Assembly: GCA_003427395.1 (NCBI GenBank)
Contig: BFEA01000001.1
Coordinates: 2,608,509 to 2,634,186, forward strand
DNA from: Chara braunii
Taxonomy: Eukaryota; Streptophyta; Charophyceae; Charales; Characeae
Direction: 5' to 3'
Length of the DNA: 25,678 bases
In this document: piece by piece, positions 17,462-25,678 of the stretch
How the letters are laid out: every line of letters starts with the position of its first letter
How positions within the stretch are numbered: position 1 is the stretch's first letter
Program-made: the position numbers and the translations under genes
The notes under the pieces: generated by a model
What the model saw: only the letters and a program-made list of their open reading frames with translations
Told to the model about the DNA's origin: nothing
The model's database searches: none

Positions 17462-17900
17462 GGCCCCGTAAGACGCTTCCCCTGGGCCCAGCAAAAATGA
17501 GGCCCGCACGGTTGTCTCATGGGACACGAGCTGCCCCACGCAGTAGGGGCTCGAGTTTGTTTGTTTTTTGGCCAGCTGGGGCGGGATCGAGGCTCGCGGT
17601 GGAGTGTTTTTTTGGCTCCCAGTCGGACAGGAATTTCCAGGGCCGTGCGGAGTTGTTCTTTTTTCCGTTTTTGGGTGGCTGGCTCGGGATCAAAGGTGAC
17701 ACTTGATTTTGTTTTTGGCAGGTTGGACGGGATTTTTTTATTTTCTTCTTTCAAAGTGTCTGTCTTTGCCGTTGTCCTTCCAGCGGTTTGAGCCCCATCA
17801 GTGCCTTTCTCCATTCTGTTGTGTGTTCCCACGTACGCTCAAGGCCTGTCAGACCACGGAGACTCTTTGCCTGTTCTGTTCGTTCTCACTGCCCTAACGA
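17462..17900. other. Unassigned GC- and T-run-rich segment
   Basis: Short overlapping open frames occur on both strands, none recognised. Homopolymer T runs are frequent. Confidence 0.4.
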
Positions 17901-17957
17901 AATGTACAAAATCAGAATGAATCTTCTGCCAGAATATGGAAAGATAAACCGGCTTAC

Positions 17958-18118
17958 TTTTTGTCTTTTCTGCTGCTTTAAAATGATCCAAGTACTCGCA
18001 AAGTTCAACTTGCATATGACAGCGCAGATCCACATGAGAGTTCACACATGAGAAGCCAAAACAAGATACAGTCCACACTCGAAGATGTCGTCACCAGTAT
18101 GATTGCCAATATACAAGA
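17958..18118 (+). pseudogene. Second C2H2 zinc-finger-like remnant
   Basis: The frame gives KFNLHMTAQIHMRVHT, which fits the helix half of a C2H2 finger (F-x8-H-x3-H-T). It is followed, after a one-base shift, by EKP, the usual HTGEKP linker. YDCQYT then appears where the next finger would begin. The cysteine half is lost. A fragment of a finger protein or of an element carrying one; no intact finger remains. Confidence 0.4.
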
Positions 18119-18190
18119 ATGTTTGTCCGCAGCGGCTCTGCCGCTCACGCACACACAGCGAGACTCAACCAAGCTATGGCTTTCCCCTTC

Positions 18191-18193
<3 letters not shown>

Positions 18194-18259
<66 letters not shown>

Positions 18260-18260
18260 N

Positions 18261-18351
<91 letters not shown>
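18194..18351. repeat. (CT)n followed by (CA)n, with an ambiguous base
   Basis: CT runs from 18194 to 18308 with N at 18260, then CA to 18351. The N shows that the array length was not resolved by the assembly. Confidence 0.97.
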
Positions 18352-18353
<2 letters not shown>

Positions 18354-18994
18354 ATGTCTCTCTCCCTCTTCCTTGGATCGTTACCTTGGATACACCCATT
18401 CAGGTATCGTACACCTTGGCAGCTATGGCCGCCGTCTTCCTGCTCTACCTCTAGCCAAGCTATGGACTATCTTACAGGCGCCCACTTCTTCCTCAGGCGC
18501 ATAGTGCCCAAGTTGCCGCAACGCACAAGCAGCAGCAGCGCTTCCGCATCTCGCAACTGAACAAGTGATAAGTCGCTGCACTGGAGCAGCTAAATATAGG
18601 GCTTGTCTTTGCTTCACTTGGCTTGGCTTGGCCTGCTTCAGACTGGTACCGGTCAGCCGCGGCCTGTCTGCTGCAAACATTTTGTCGGTGCGGTACCTTC
18701 CGGACTTTCCTGGGACATGCTGCAAAATTGGACTTGGGGACTGTCGGACTGGACTCGGATGCTTCTGGAATTTTCTTGTCGGGTACCGGACAGACCTCTA
18801 CCGACCTACGACGCTTCGGTACCAACCACTACAGACCTACGACGCTTCGACCTTAGAGCCCTACGGCCTACCCTACGGACGGCCCTGGGACTTCGGACTT
18901 GTTAGGACCGTGGGTCCGGGACAGGGTGTCTGCAGCGTGAATCCTTTCACTCCCGCTGGCCTTATTTCGAGGTCCGCCGAGAAAAATCCCACTT
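18352..18994 (-). other. 3' flank of the gypsy element, possibly with LTR remains
   Basis: Read on the minus strand this follows the end of pol, where a 3' UTR, polypurine tract and LTR would be expected. A purine-rich GTAAAAGTGGGA (minus strand, about 18987-18998) is a weak PPT candidate. The 15-base ACCTACGACGCTTCG occurs near 18803 and 18836. No matching sequence was seen beyond the 5' end of pol, so an LTR cannot be confirmed. A 100-170-codon plus-strand frame here is not recognised. Confidence 0.35.
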
Positions 18995-19430
18995 TTACCT
19001 GTCGTAGCTGTTCAACCCACGTCCAGCCCTCTCATAGTAGGAAACAATGTGAGGGGCTGTTTGTATAAGTTCCTCCCTGGGGAGCGAGCGGTCCTCGCTG
19101 GGTTCCTGATAAGCGAACCTAACTTTATATTGTCTTTGAGGTCTCCCTCGACGACCGGTTTGGAATGTATCTTCAGCAACTATTCGATCTACATCATACT
19201 TTCCATCCATATCCGGCGGTATCATGGAGCGTCGGGAGGGAAACTGGTCGTTTGTGATGCAGGGAAGTAACTTAGAGGCGTGGAATACCGGATAGGTATG
19301 CAGGTGGGTTGGAATCTCAATCGTGTAGTATGGACCATCTGCCTCTAACTTGACATCTAAGACTTGCCATCGTCCCCTATATGCGGGTAGCAGTTTCTGC
19401 GAAATCCGCTCCTCAGGAATGAACTCCTAG
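18995..19430 (-). pseudogene. Integrase C-terminal region and chromodomain-like tail
   Basis: On the minus strand, EFIPEERISQKLLPAYRGRW leads through YTIEIPTHLHTYPVFHASKL, the usual end of the integrase core region that precedes a chromodomain. Then DVDRIVAEDTFQTGRRGRP and QYKVRFAYQEPSEDRSLPRE follow, resembling a chromodomain (hR-x-RR-x-QYLVRWKGY-x-x-EDTWEPEE) in which the aromatic cage is only partly kept. Chromodomains direct integration to particular chromatin. Pol ends near 18995 with a stop. A frameshift near 19425 separates this part from the upstream integrase frame. Confidence 0.8.
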
Positions 19431-20290
19431 ACTTAACCCATACCAGATCTCCTACCGCAAATTGCGATGGTCGTTGATGTTTGTTAGCTTGTTCTACCAT
19501 CTGGTGTTGGGCCTTAAGGATGTTTTTCTTGACTTGCTCTAGATCTTTCTCGTACTGGATAGCAAACTCCCTCGTTCCGGGTGGCAATCTCTGAATCTGA
19601 TCTGGGTTCAGACAGTCGATTGGACGTCGAGGTCGCCAGCCCTTGTGCAGCTCGTCCGGTGTGCGTGCTGTCGACAAGTGTACGGAATTGTTATACGCAG
19701 CCTGTACTTTGGGAAGGTGCTCATCCCAGTCGATCTGATCGGGCCTAATATACATGCGAAGCACTTGCTGAAGCAGTTTATTCATCTGCTCAGTCTGACC
19801 ATAGTTTCCAGATGTCCGCCGGAAGACATTGTCAATTTCGACCCATAGACTTTCATCAACTGTTGCCAATGCTCGCCCGTGAGCCTACTGTCTCGATCAC
19901 TGACAATCGATAGCGGGTGCCCGTAATCCTTCACCCAATGATTGAAAAACTCTTTAATCACTAAATCGGTCTTTGCCTCGGCAGGCAGCGGAATAGAAGC
20001 AGCGAACTTGCTAAACCTGTCTACAACTACCATCACTTGACTCTTACCATTTCTGCTTTTCACTTTCGTGTCCATGAAACGGACTAGCCAGGACCGGACG
20101 GGATAAGTAGTGGCCTCAACAAGCCCAGTGGCGACTGTGTGGAGCTTTTGTTCCGCTGACACACTTGACAACCCTGGATGTAGGCAATGCAGTTGTGTTT
20201 CATACCGACCCAGGTGTAGGACCGTCGGAGGTTTGCATAAGTCTTCCTCCATCCGCAGTGGCCCTCAATGTCGTGGCGTTCTCCCAAGAT
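19357..20290 (-). pseudogene. Integrase (HHCC finger and DDE core)
   Basis: The zinc finger reads RHDIEGHCGWRKTYANL and later GCQVCQRNK, the HHCC pattern. The core contains FMDTKVKSRNGKSQVMVVVD (first Asp), IVSDRDSRLTGEHW (second Asp) and, after a one-base deletion at about 19811, YGQTEQMNKLLQQVLR (the Glu). The stretch before the Glu, normally H-P-x-T-x-G-Q-x-E, has Pro changed to Leu (CCG to CTG). The frame shifts at about 20290, near 20110 and again at 19811. Below that the frame is open for 170 codons, including the conserved WDEHLPKVQAAYN. Integrase inserts the cDNA; this copy is broken. Confidence 0.92.
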
Positions 20291-20922
20291 CAGACTTTTG
20301 GTAGTCTCATTGTTTGGGATGCACAGTCTGTCAAACCTATCAGTCTTTTTTCAAATAAGAGTCTGTCACTTACTCTATAGTCTGGAACTTCATGTGGTGT
20401 TGTTTGCACTCTCCTGATGAGTTCGCTGTAAACGGGATCCTCAGTGTACGCAGCTCTAATCTGTTGCTGCTGTTTGGTGTCGGCGTCTAAATAAGTCAAA
20501 ATTGCACTGAAAAAGTTTGCGAGTCTACTAAGCGTATCTGCGATGACGTTGTACTTTCCCTTTACTGGCTTCAACTGGAAGTCAAACTGGTCGATCTCCC
20601 CAGCCCATCTAGTCAACTTAGGAGTCATTCGGGCCTAGGTCTTTAACCAGCATAGAGTCCCACGGTCAGAATAGACTTTGAAATGTCTACCTAGCAGATA
20701 GTGCCGCCAGTGGCTCAGCGCTTCTCTCAAGCCAAGTAACTCACGTTCGTACGTTGACGCAGCGACCTTCTCACTAAGCAATCTACATGACATGAACTCT
20801 ACTAGCCTATACCCTTCATCGTTCTGTTGGAGTACAGTGCCTATGCCATATTGGCTTGCGTCAGTAGTTACAATGAATGGCAAGTATGGATCTACCTTTT
20901 TTAGGACTGGGTATTCGATCAA
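20290..20922 (-). pseudogene. RNase H domain and connection
   Basis: FIVTTDASQYGIGTVLQQ holds the first catalytic Asp, STYERELLGLREAL the Glu, FKVYSDRGTLCWLK the second Asp, and KYNVIADTLSR the final Asp. All four acidic residues are present. The frame is continuous from 20922 to 20290 except for one TAG at 20635-20637 between WLKT and ARMTPKL, where related elements have Gln. RNase H degrades the RNA strand of the RNA-DNA hybrid during reverse transcription. Confidence 0.92.
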
Positions 20923-21059
20923 CGCCTTTTCAACTTCTTGAAGGCAAAATTACAGTTTTTATCCCAATTCCAGACTGTTTCCATTCCTCAACAACTTACG
21001 CAATGGTGCAGCGATCATCGTGAATATTCGCACAAACTTCCGGTAGTAATTCGCTAATC

Positions 21060-21896
21060 CTAAGAATGTACGCACTTCAGTCAACGTGTGCGGTGTGGGT
21101 CAATCTCTGATGGCTACTATCTTTGCGTCTTCCAGGCTGACCCGTCTTCGTCCAATACGTGGCCTAAGTACAAAACTTGACGCCTAGCCCATTCGCATTT
21201 CTTTGGGTTCACCTTGAACTTTACAGTGCACAACTTCTCTAAACCTAAGCGCAAATGTTGTTGATGCTCCTCTAGAGTCTTACCGAAAATCAAAATATTG
21301 TCTAGATACGCTACTACAAATTTATCTAACCATTCGCGGAAGAGATCATTCATGCATCTCTGGAATGTAGCAGGGGCATTCGTCATGGCATGACCACAAA
21401 CTCGTAGTGGCCATAGCGAGTCCTAAGGTTGTCTTGTGCTGGTCTTCGGGTTGTACCTCTATCTAATGGTATCCCGATTTCAAGTCAATCTTCGAGAAGT
21501 ATGTGCAGCCCTACACTCTATCCAACAAGTCGTCTATCCGCGGCAAAGGTTCAACATTCTTGACCGTAATCACATTCAAACTCCACTAATCTATACACAT
21601 ATACGCAGGTCACCTTCTTTCTTGGGCATAAACAAGACCGATGCGCAGTACGGTGAGGAGTTGGGCTTTATCCAGCCTTTCTCAGTCAGTTCATTAAGTT
21701 GCTTGCGCAGCTCGTCGAGTTCTTTGGGAGACGTTCTGTAAACCGGTCCCTCGGGAATCTTGCTACCGGGCTCGATCTCTATCGAGTGCTTAATCTCTCT
21801 TTCGACTACTCCCGCCAGACTTTCCCACATCTGCGAACTTTTCGAACAGTTTCTCAACTTTTGGCAGCGTTGGTATCTCCTCTTTTTTGCCTTCAC
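21060..21896 (-). pseudogene. Reverse transcriptase (Ty3/gypsy)
   Basis: The N-terminal block IEIEPGSKIPEGPVYRTSPK and LTEKGWIKPNSSPYCASVLF is intact. After a frame change near 21593, the sequence reads NVITVKNVEPLPRIDDLLDR, TAG at 21511, GCTYFSKIDLKSGYH, TAG at 21463, IEVQPEDQHKTTL. KIDLKSGYH holds the motif A Asp. After another shift near 21385, TNAPATFQRCMNDLF is followed by AYLDNILIF: the YxDD box has become YLDN (codon 21297-21299), removing a catalytic Asp. YLGHVLDEDG ends the recognisable part. The conserved Gln of GYHQI is replaced by TAG. Confidence 0.93.
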
Positions 21897-21899
21897 TTA

Positions 21900-22365
21900 C
21901 CGGTCTAACGTATGCTACGAAGACTTGGTCAAGCAAATCGGGTTTGACCACGTGTCTGGCGAACGTGGGGGCACTCGTACAACAAAGGGACAAACCGGAC
22001 TCAACGCCAGACTCACGAAACAACCGCAATTTCTTTTTGCCTCCCTGAGGGCTGGGCAGCCAACATTCATGCTCGCCCATCTTCACATCTGCTCGCGTGG
22101 CTTCTCCCCAACCCGTCCCTAAAATCAGGTCAAAAGGTAGGTTATCCTTCACTAAGAGTGTCAGGGAGTTCAGAACTCTCTCTACCTTAGTCTCCCCCTC
22201 CAACCAAAAGTATGCCTTGATCCCTTTGACATAATCTTCAACTCTCATGTCACGATTGTCTGCGAGCCTACTCACTACCGGCTCATCCAACTCTTGAAGC
22301 TTCATGTCGAGGTGCATCTTCTTCAACCCCCTTCGCCTAGTGTAACTGCTCGTGGACCCACAATC
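21900..22365 (-). pseudogene. Aspartic protease region
   Basis: DCGST at 22351-22365 is the catalytic Asp-x-Gly triad (D-C-G-S/T). About 75 codons later NLPFDLILGTGW corresponds to the family's ILGMDWL motif, with Met-Asp replaced by Thr-Gly. The frame is open from 22365 to a stop at 21790 and overlaps the RT frame start at 21896 in a different register. The protease would process the Gag-Pol polyprotein. Confidence 0.8.
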
Positions 22366-22700
22366 GGCCTAGGCCGCGCATGGCCGCCTCCGGGGGGGGT
22401 TCATAGAACACGCCTACTCGCTCTGTGCTGATCTTTATGTCTGGTAATATAAGTTGCCCTTTGCTCTCCTTCTTTATTTCAGCCCAAGCTTGGCGACGAG
22501 TCATCAACTCATCACCTATGCCGGTGAGAGAACCACCCAGAGAGACCCTAGCACAAGCAGTCTCCGGACAGCTAACTGGGTGGAGGGCTACATCAAGCTT
22601 TGTCGTTGGGACCTTCAGACATGAGGGTGCCTGGTCAGCGCGCGCTTCTACTTGTCTGTCTATGTCTGAAGGCCCAATCCCTTTCTTATTACTTTTCTTT
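22366..22700 (-). pseudogene. Gag-protease linker remnant
   Basis: A minus-strand frame upstream of the protease encodes a polar stretch beginning at about 22700 (KKGIGPSDIDRQVEARADQ) and ending in a Pro-rich FYEPPPEA. It is one frame away from the protease triad. No capsid-like or CCHC sequence is found, so Gag is missing or decayed beyond recognition. Confidence 0.45.
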
Positions 22701-22800
22701 TGATTAGAATACTTGCTTTTTCGTTTTCTATTGTTTTTAAATAAAATACAAAACGTTGAAATCCAAAAAAGAAAATATGGTTTATAGGGCATTTCAAACC

Positions 22801-23100
22801 CTACAACCTTTTTTTTTTTCTTTTTTTTCTTTTTTTTTTTAATCTGAGAATTTCTCGGTCGCGCCTGACCGCCTGGGCCATGGCCTGCGGTCGGGTTCCT
22901 GAACGCCCGCCGAGTTTGACCCCGCGGTCATAACAGCCGGGGACACATAGATGAAGAGGTCTTGTCAACTCAAGCTTACAATCGGACTTTCTGGAGGCAG
23001 GAGAGTGCAACCCAAGCGTGAATGTTTGCGCACTTTCAGTAGGTCGGCGCATGTGCATCCTATACATAGACTTGGCAACTCAGAGCAATGGTGGTGTAAT
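22801..23100 (-). mobile_element. Possible A-tailed retroposon fragment
   Basis: On the minus strand, a GC-rich segment (about 23100-22853) ends in TTCTCAGATT, then an A-rich tail with a few G (22801-22842). It lies at the broken 5' edge of the gypsy element. A GC-rich body with an A tail suggests a SINE or truncated LINE end. A degenerate B-box-like GGTCAAACTCG is present, but no convincing A box. Low confidence. Confidence 0.3.
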
Positions 23101-23275
23101 TGACCTAAAGGGTCAAAATGGGTAGGGAATAAGTACATGTTATGCATTCTTAAGACATGTGCAGAGCACTTAGTCTGCTTCGCACATGGAGTGCCTAATT
23201 GCACTCCACAGCCATATCTTGTCTCCACTGGAATAAACACTATGCAGCTCAAGGGGCCCCTCCACGGTACCTTCA
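23101..23275. other. Short unassigned stretch
   Basis: No gene or repeat recognised. Confidence 0.4.
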
Positions 23276-23390
23276 TGCCAATTACACATGTTCCTTCGTG
23301 CCCATTACACATATTTTATCATGGCGATTACATGTGTTCCTTCATCCCGATTACACGCATTCCTTTGTGCCAATTACAAGTGTACCTTTG
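23276..23390. repeat. 23-bp minisatellite, five copies
   Basis: Units begin at 23276, 23299, 23322, 23345 and 23368, with consensus TGCCNATTACACRTGTTCCTT plus two bases. The last unit is the start of the first 96-bp unit that follows. Confidence 0.92.
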
Positions 23391-23657
23391 GGAAGTTGGG
23401 ATAAAAACATGAGCGACTCCTAGGATATGAACACGTAACCGAAGGCACATCAATGTGGATGTACTCGTTCATGCCGATTACAAGTGTCCTTTTGGGAGAA
23501 AAACATGAGCGACTCCTAGGATGTGAACACGTAACCGAAGGCACATCAATGTGGATGTACTCGTTCATGCCGATTAGAAGTGCCCTTTTGGGAGAAAGAC
23601 ATGAGCGACTCCTAGGATATGAATATGTAACCGAAGGCACATCAATGTGGATGTACT
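23370..23657. repeat. 96-bp satellite, three copies
   Basis: Copies at 23370-23473 (with an 8-bp insertion), 23474-23569 and 23570-23657 begin CCRATTASAAGTG. They share GAGCGACTCCTAGGATRTGA and CGAAGGCACATCAATGTGGA. Each starts with a 23-bp-type unit, so the longer repeat evolved from the shorter one. The period is a multiple of three and the array is open on both strands, but nothing suggests translation. Confidence 0.95.
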
Positions 23658-24318
23658 GATCGCTTGGCACCTATGCGCTTCGCATCTTCGCAGAGGAACA
23701 TGTACGTACTATAAGGGGGCTGACAATGGCCCTTTGAACAACGTTTTATTGCCCCCCATCCCCCCAACCTTCCCCCGCTTTTCGCCCCAAGGTAACCTAT
23801 TTTCACTTGTTTAAGAAAGGAACTAAGTTCAAATAACCTCTTTTTCCTTCAAATTGTCATCGGGCCAGTAGAAGGTGATGACCCACATGAACATGTGCAC
23901 CCACCGCTCAGCCTCTCGCTGGAATAGGCTTCTCCTTTCACAACGGGCAAACGATACTATTGGTGGGCAATCTGATGACACTGCAGGGGCCAAGATGCAA
24001 TGAAACATAATTATCGTACTTCTGTAGTAATGTCATAAGTTCATAACTGAACAAGTCCGAGTCTTTTACAGTGCTATGTTGTATATGAGAAAGGTTGGAT
24101 TCTTTGTGTATAGACCTTATCCTTATTCTCTTTTGACTTGCATGATGTGGAAGTACAATAAGAGGAAGGAGAGACATGTGTCATTTGCTTAAACAATTAA
24201 AATGACAATTGAATTTTCCTTCTACGTTAGTTTTGAGTCTTTTGACTTTTGTATGCCTTGAGTCCATGGACTATAGGGCCTCGTAAGACCCTCCTTGGAA
24301 ATCCAATTTTTAGGAAAT
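23658..24318. other. No recognisable gene
   Basis: A C-rich patch at 23750-23790 and AT-rich DNA follow; no element or gene signature was seen. Confidence 0.5.
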
Positions 24319-24334
24319 CGGTGTAGCTACACCG
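24319..24334. repeat. Perfect 16-bp palindrome
   Basis: CGGTGTAGCTACACCG is its own reverse complement. Imperfect direct repeats of CCTCGYAAGRYCC lie on either side, near 24279 and 24423. Confidence 0.8.
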
Positions 24335-24374
24335 CATCCTAATTCGCCAAATAAAACGCTCCGGAGAGATTTCC

Positions 24375-25024
24375 TTGGGTTCCTCGATATCCCCTGGCAA
24401 AACGTCATTGGATTCATGGGGTCCTCGCAAGGTCCCTTGGGTTAAAGGAGTCGTGATTAACAGAGTGTTATGGATCGAGCACCCAGAGGAGAAATTGGAG
24501 TCGATGTTGGTGCACAGGTCGTCCGTGGTCCATTGGGCGGACATCGCTGGCCTCCACTACCCGACGGGCCGCCAACGGCCTTCCACCGTTACCGTTGGTG
24601 CGAAAATGCATGGGGTTGGTTCTCCAGCTGCAAGGCGCTTCACGGAGCGGGGTTTTCCGTGCACGCGTCGCTGGCCGTGGTGTCCAACAATCGACTTTTT
24701 CAATTTTTGTACAAGCTATGAAATTGCACTACTGGCCGATTGCAGTCATCTGCGTTGCGTGTTTTGTCGCCTACTGTCGGGTGCATCGATGCAAGCTTTG
24801 TTTGCTACACGCCTTGCATGCTGCGATTCATGGAAGACGTCCTCCGACGGTTCCCACTCCTGCTGCTGGCCACTCTTCTCCTGCTCGTTGTCAAGTGCGT
24901 CGTTGTGCGGGGTCCTCGCAGCAGACGGAAACGACGAACGTCAAGGACGACGGGTCCGGCAGCCGAGAAGGGTGGGAAACAATGCGAAACATCCGTCCTG
25001 GAGAGGCGGTTAACTAGTGGTTAA
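24375..25024 (+). CDS. Unrecognised ORF cluster (three overlapping frames)
   Basis: Three plus-strand frames are open together: 212 codons (24375-25013), 140 codons (24595-25017) and 94 codons (24740-25024). At most one is real. The most gene-like is the last from the ATG at 24830: a hydrophobic helix, RRFPLLLLATLLLLVVKCVV, followed by a strongly basic RGPRSRRKRRTSRTTG and the end ERRLTSG. A hydrophobic segment followed by an Arg-rich stretch could be a membrane or secretory lead or the N-terminus of a transposase. I cannot assign a family, and the downstream sequence has no continuing frame. Confidence 0.25.
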
Positions 25025-25169
25025 TGGAAGGCCAAAAATTCGGGGGGTTTCGCCACGTCGCTACAAGCAATGTTGTCGAAACTTTTGCGAACAAACTATG
25101 CAGGGTCATAATACAAACATAAAAAAAAACAATCAGGCAAAAAAAAAACGAAAAAATCAAACTCAAGAC
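25025..25169. other. A-rich stretch
   Basis: Several A runs at 25121-25155; no gene. Confidence 0.6.
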
Positions 25170-25678
25170 CACTATAAATCAGAGTTGGCAACTGGGATTT
25201 TTTGGAATACCTGCACCTTACCTACCCATACCCTCCTTGAAAACTAACCACCCATACCCACTGTATAGATGGCCTACCGGACCTTTACCCATCCTTATCT
25301 GCTCAAGAAAAAAAAAATTGTACCTGTACCTGCCCTACCTGAACCCCTTCAGACTGTAACTGCCCATAACTGCCCGTGGACTTTCTATTTCAAAACTACC
25401 CATGGCCACCTACACCTAGACCTTTTGTTAACCACCTGTACCGTACCCAACCAATTTTTGTTTTCACCCCTACCCACCCGTCCCCACCCACAATTGTATG
25501 CACCCACCCATAACCATCCACATTTGTGACCCACCCTCCCCTAACCACCCCAAATTGTCCCCAACTACCCCTAAGTGCTCGTATATGTCCCCAACCACCC
25601 CTAACCGCCACCCCTATCCGCCCCTAACCATCCGCATTTGTGACCCACCCTCCCCTAACTGTCCCGAACCGCCCCTAA
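25170..25678. repeat. C-rich, strand-asymmetric degenerate repeat
   Basis: The plus strand is built from CCCACCC, ACCACCCCTAACC and ACCCATAACC variants with almost no G. A 35-base block starting TAACCATCCRCATTTGTGAC is present at 25511-25545 and 25625-25659, a 114-bp spacing. The minus strand carries many G3-G4 runs. The window ends inside this repeat. Confidence 0.85.

Larger units (their letters stand above)
18995..22700 (-). mobile_element. Decayed Ty3/gypsy retrotransposon (pol region)
   Basis: Protease, RT, RNase H, integrase and a chromodomain-like tail occur in this order on the minus strand, which is the Ty3/gypsy order. Gag and the LTRs are not recognisable, so the element is truncated at its 5' side near 22700-22800. 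Motif wording strongly resembles chromovirus-type elements of charophytes. Each domain is broken at least once; the domain entries give details. Confidence 0.93.

Noticed and set aside
18048-18560. 170-codon open frame across the CT/CA array
   Set aside because: Its length comes from Ser/Leu and His/Thr repeats encoded by the microsatellite and it crosses an N. The same reasoning removes the frames at 4616-5380 (beyond 4812) and 7247-7498.
18352-23400. LTR pair flanking the gypsy pol region
   Set aside because: Comparing 18352-18994 with 22700-23400 by eye shows no shared long block, and no tRNA primer-binding site was found.

Overview
The window looks like repeat-dominated nuclear DNA of a eukaryote, most likely a charophyte green alga of the Chara type. 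That assignment is inferred from remembered resemblance of the Ty3/gypsy polyprotein and the zinc-knuckle ORF1 to Chara repeats; nothing was searched. No bacterial operon, rRNA, tRNA or CRISPR array was seen, and no intact host gene could be recognised. Almost every recognisable reading frame is a decayed mobile element broken by stops and frameshifts. They are separated by long (CT)n arrays, minisatellites and low-complexity tracts. Two single N bases (14000, 18260) mark assembly uncertainty.

Layout. 1-684: a (CT)n array, then non-coding DNA with two near-identical hairpins. 685-4812 (+): a non-LTR retrotransposon (LINE) with a broken ORF1 (degenerate zinc knuckle, charged region) and a broken ORF2 (AP-type endonuclease, then the second half of the reverse transcriptase). 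4891-5970: (CT)n, polypyrimidine DNA and a fold-back element with arms of about 114 bp. 6040-6819 (-): the C-terminal end of a second LINE ORF2, followed by a diverged 221-bp tandem repeat in its 3' flank. 7323-9738 (+): a (CT)n(C)n tract, a zinc-knuckle/coiled-coil ORF1 and a decayed GIY-YIG endonuclease frame, an arrangement that could be the 5' part of a Penelope-like element with an N-terminal endonuclease. 9948-13825 (-): a long degenerate gene of about 1,290 codons. Its C-terminus has the motif order of a beta-class amino-methyltransferase of DNA; its N-terminal and middle parts are unrecognised.

13909-16320: poly-G/(GA)n, a locally duplicated segment around an N, a GC-rich inverted repeat, and 80-bp, 23-bp and 11-bp tandem repeats. 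16320-18190: largely unassigned, with traces of C2H2 zinc fingers. 18194-18351: (CT)n(CA)n. 18995-22700 (-): a decayed Ty3/gypsy polyprotein (protease, RT, RNase H, integrase, chromodomain-like tail) without detectable LTR pair or Gag. 22800-23660: an A-tailed segment and a nested 23-bp/96-bp satellite. 23660-25678: unassigned DNA, an unrecognised ORF cluster and a strongly C-rich repetitive end.

The elements do not work together as a pathway; they are independent insertions. Their damage shares a pattern: nonsense codons in recognisable frames are mostly TAG (12 counted by eye, against 4 TGA and 2 TAA). In the gypsy RT these TAGs fall where glutamine (CAG) is expected. This fits deamination of methylated cytosines in silenced repeats.
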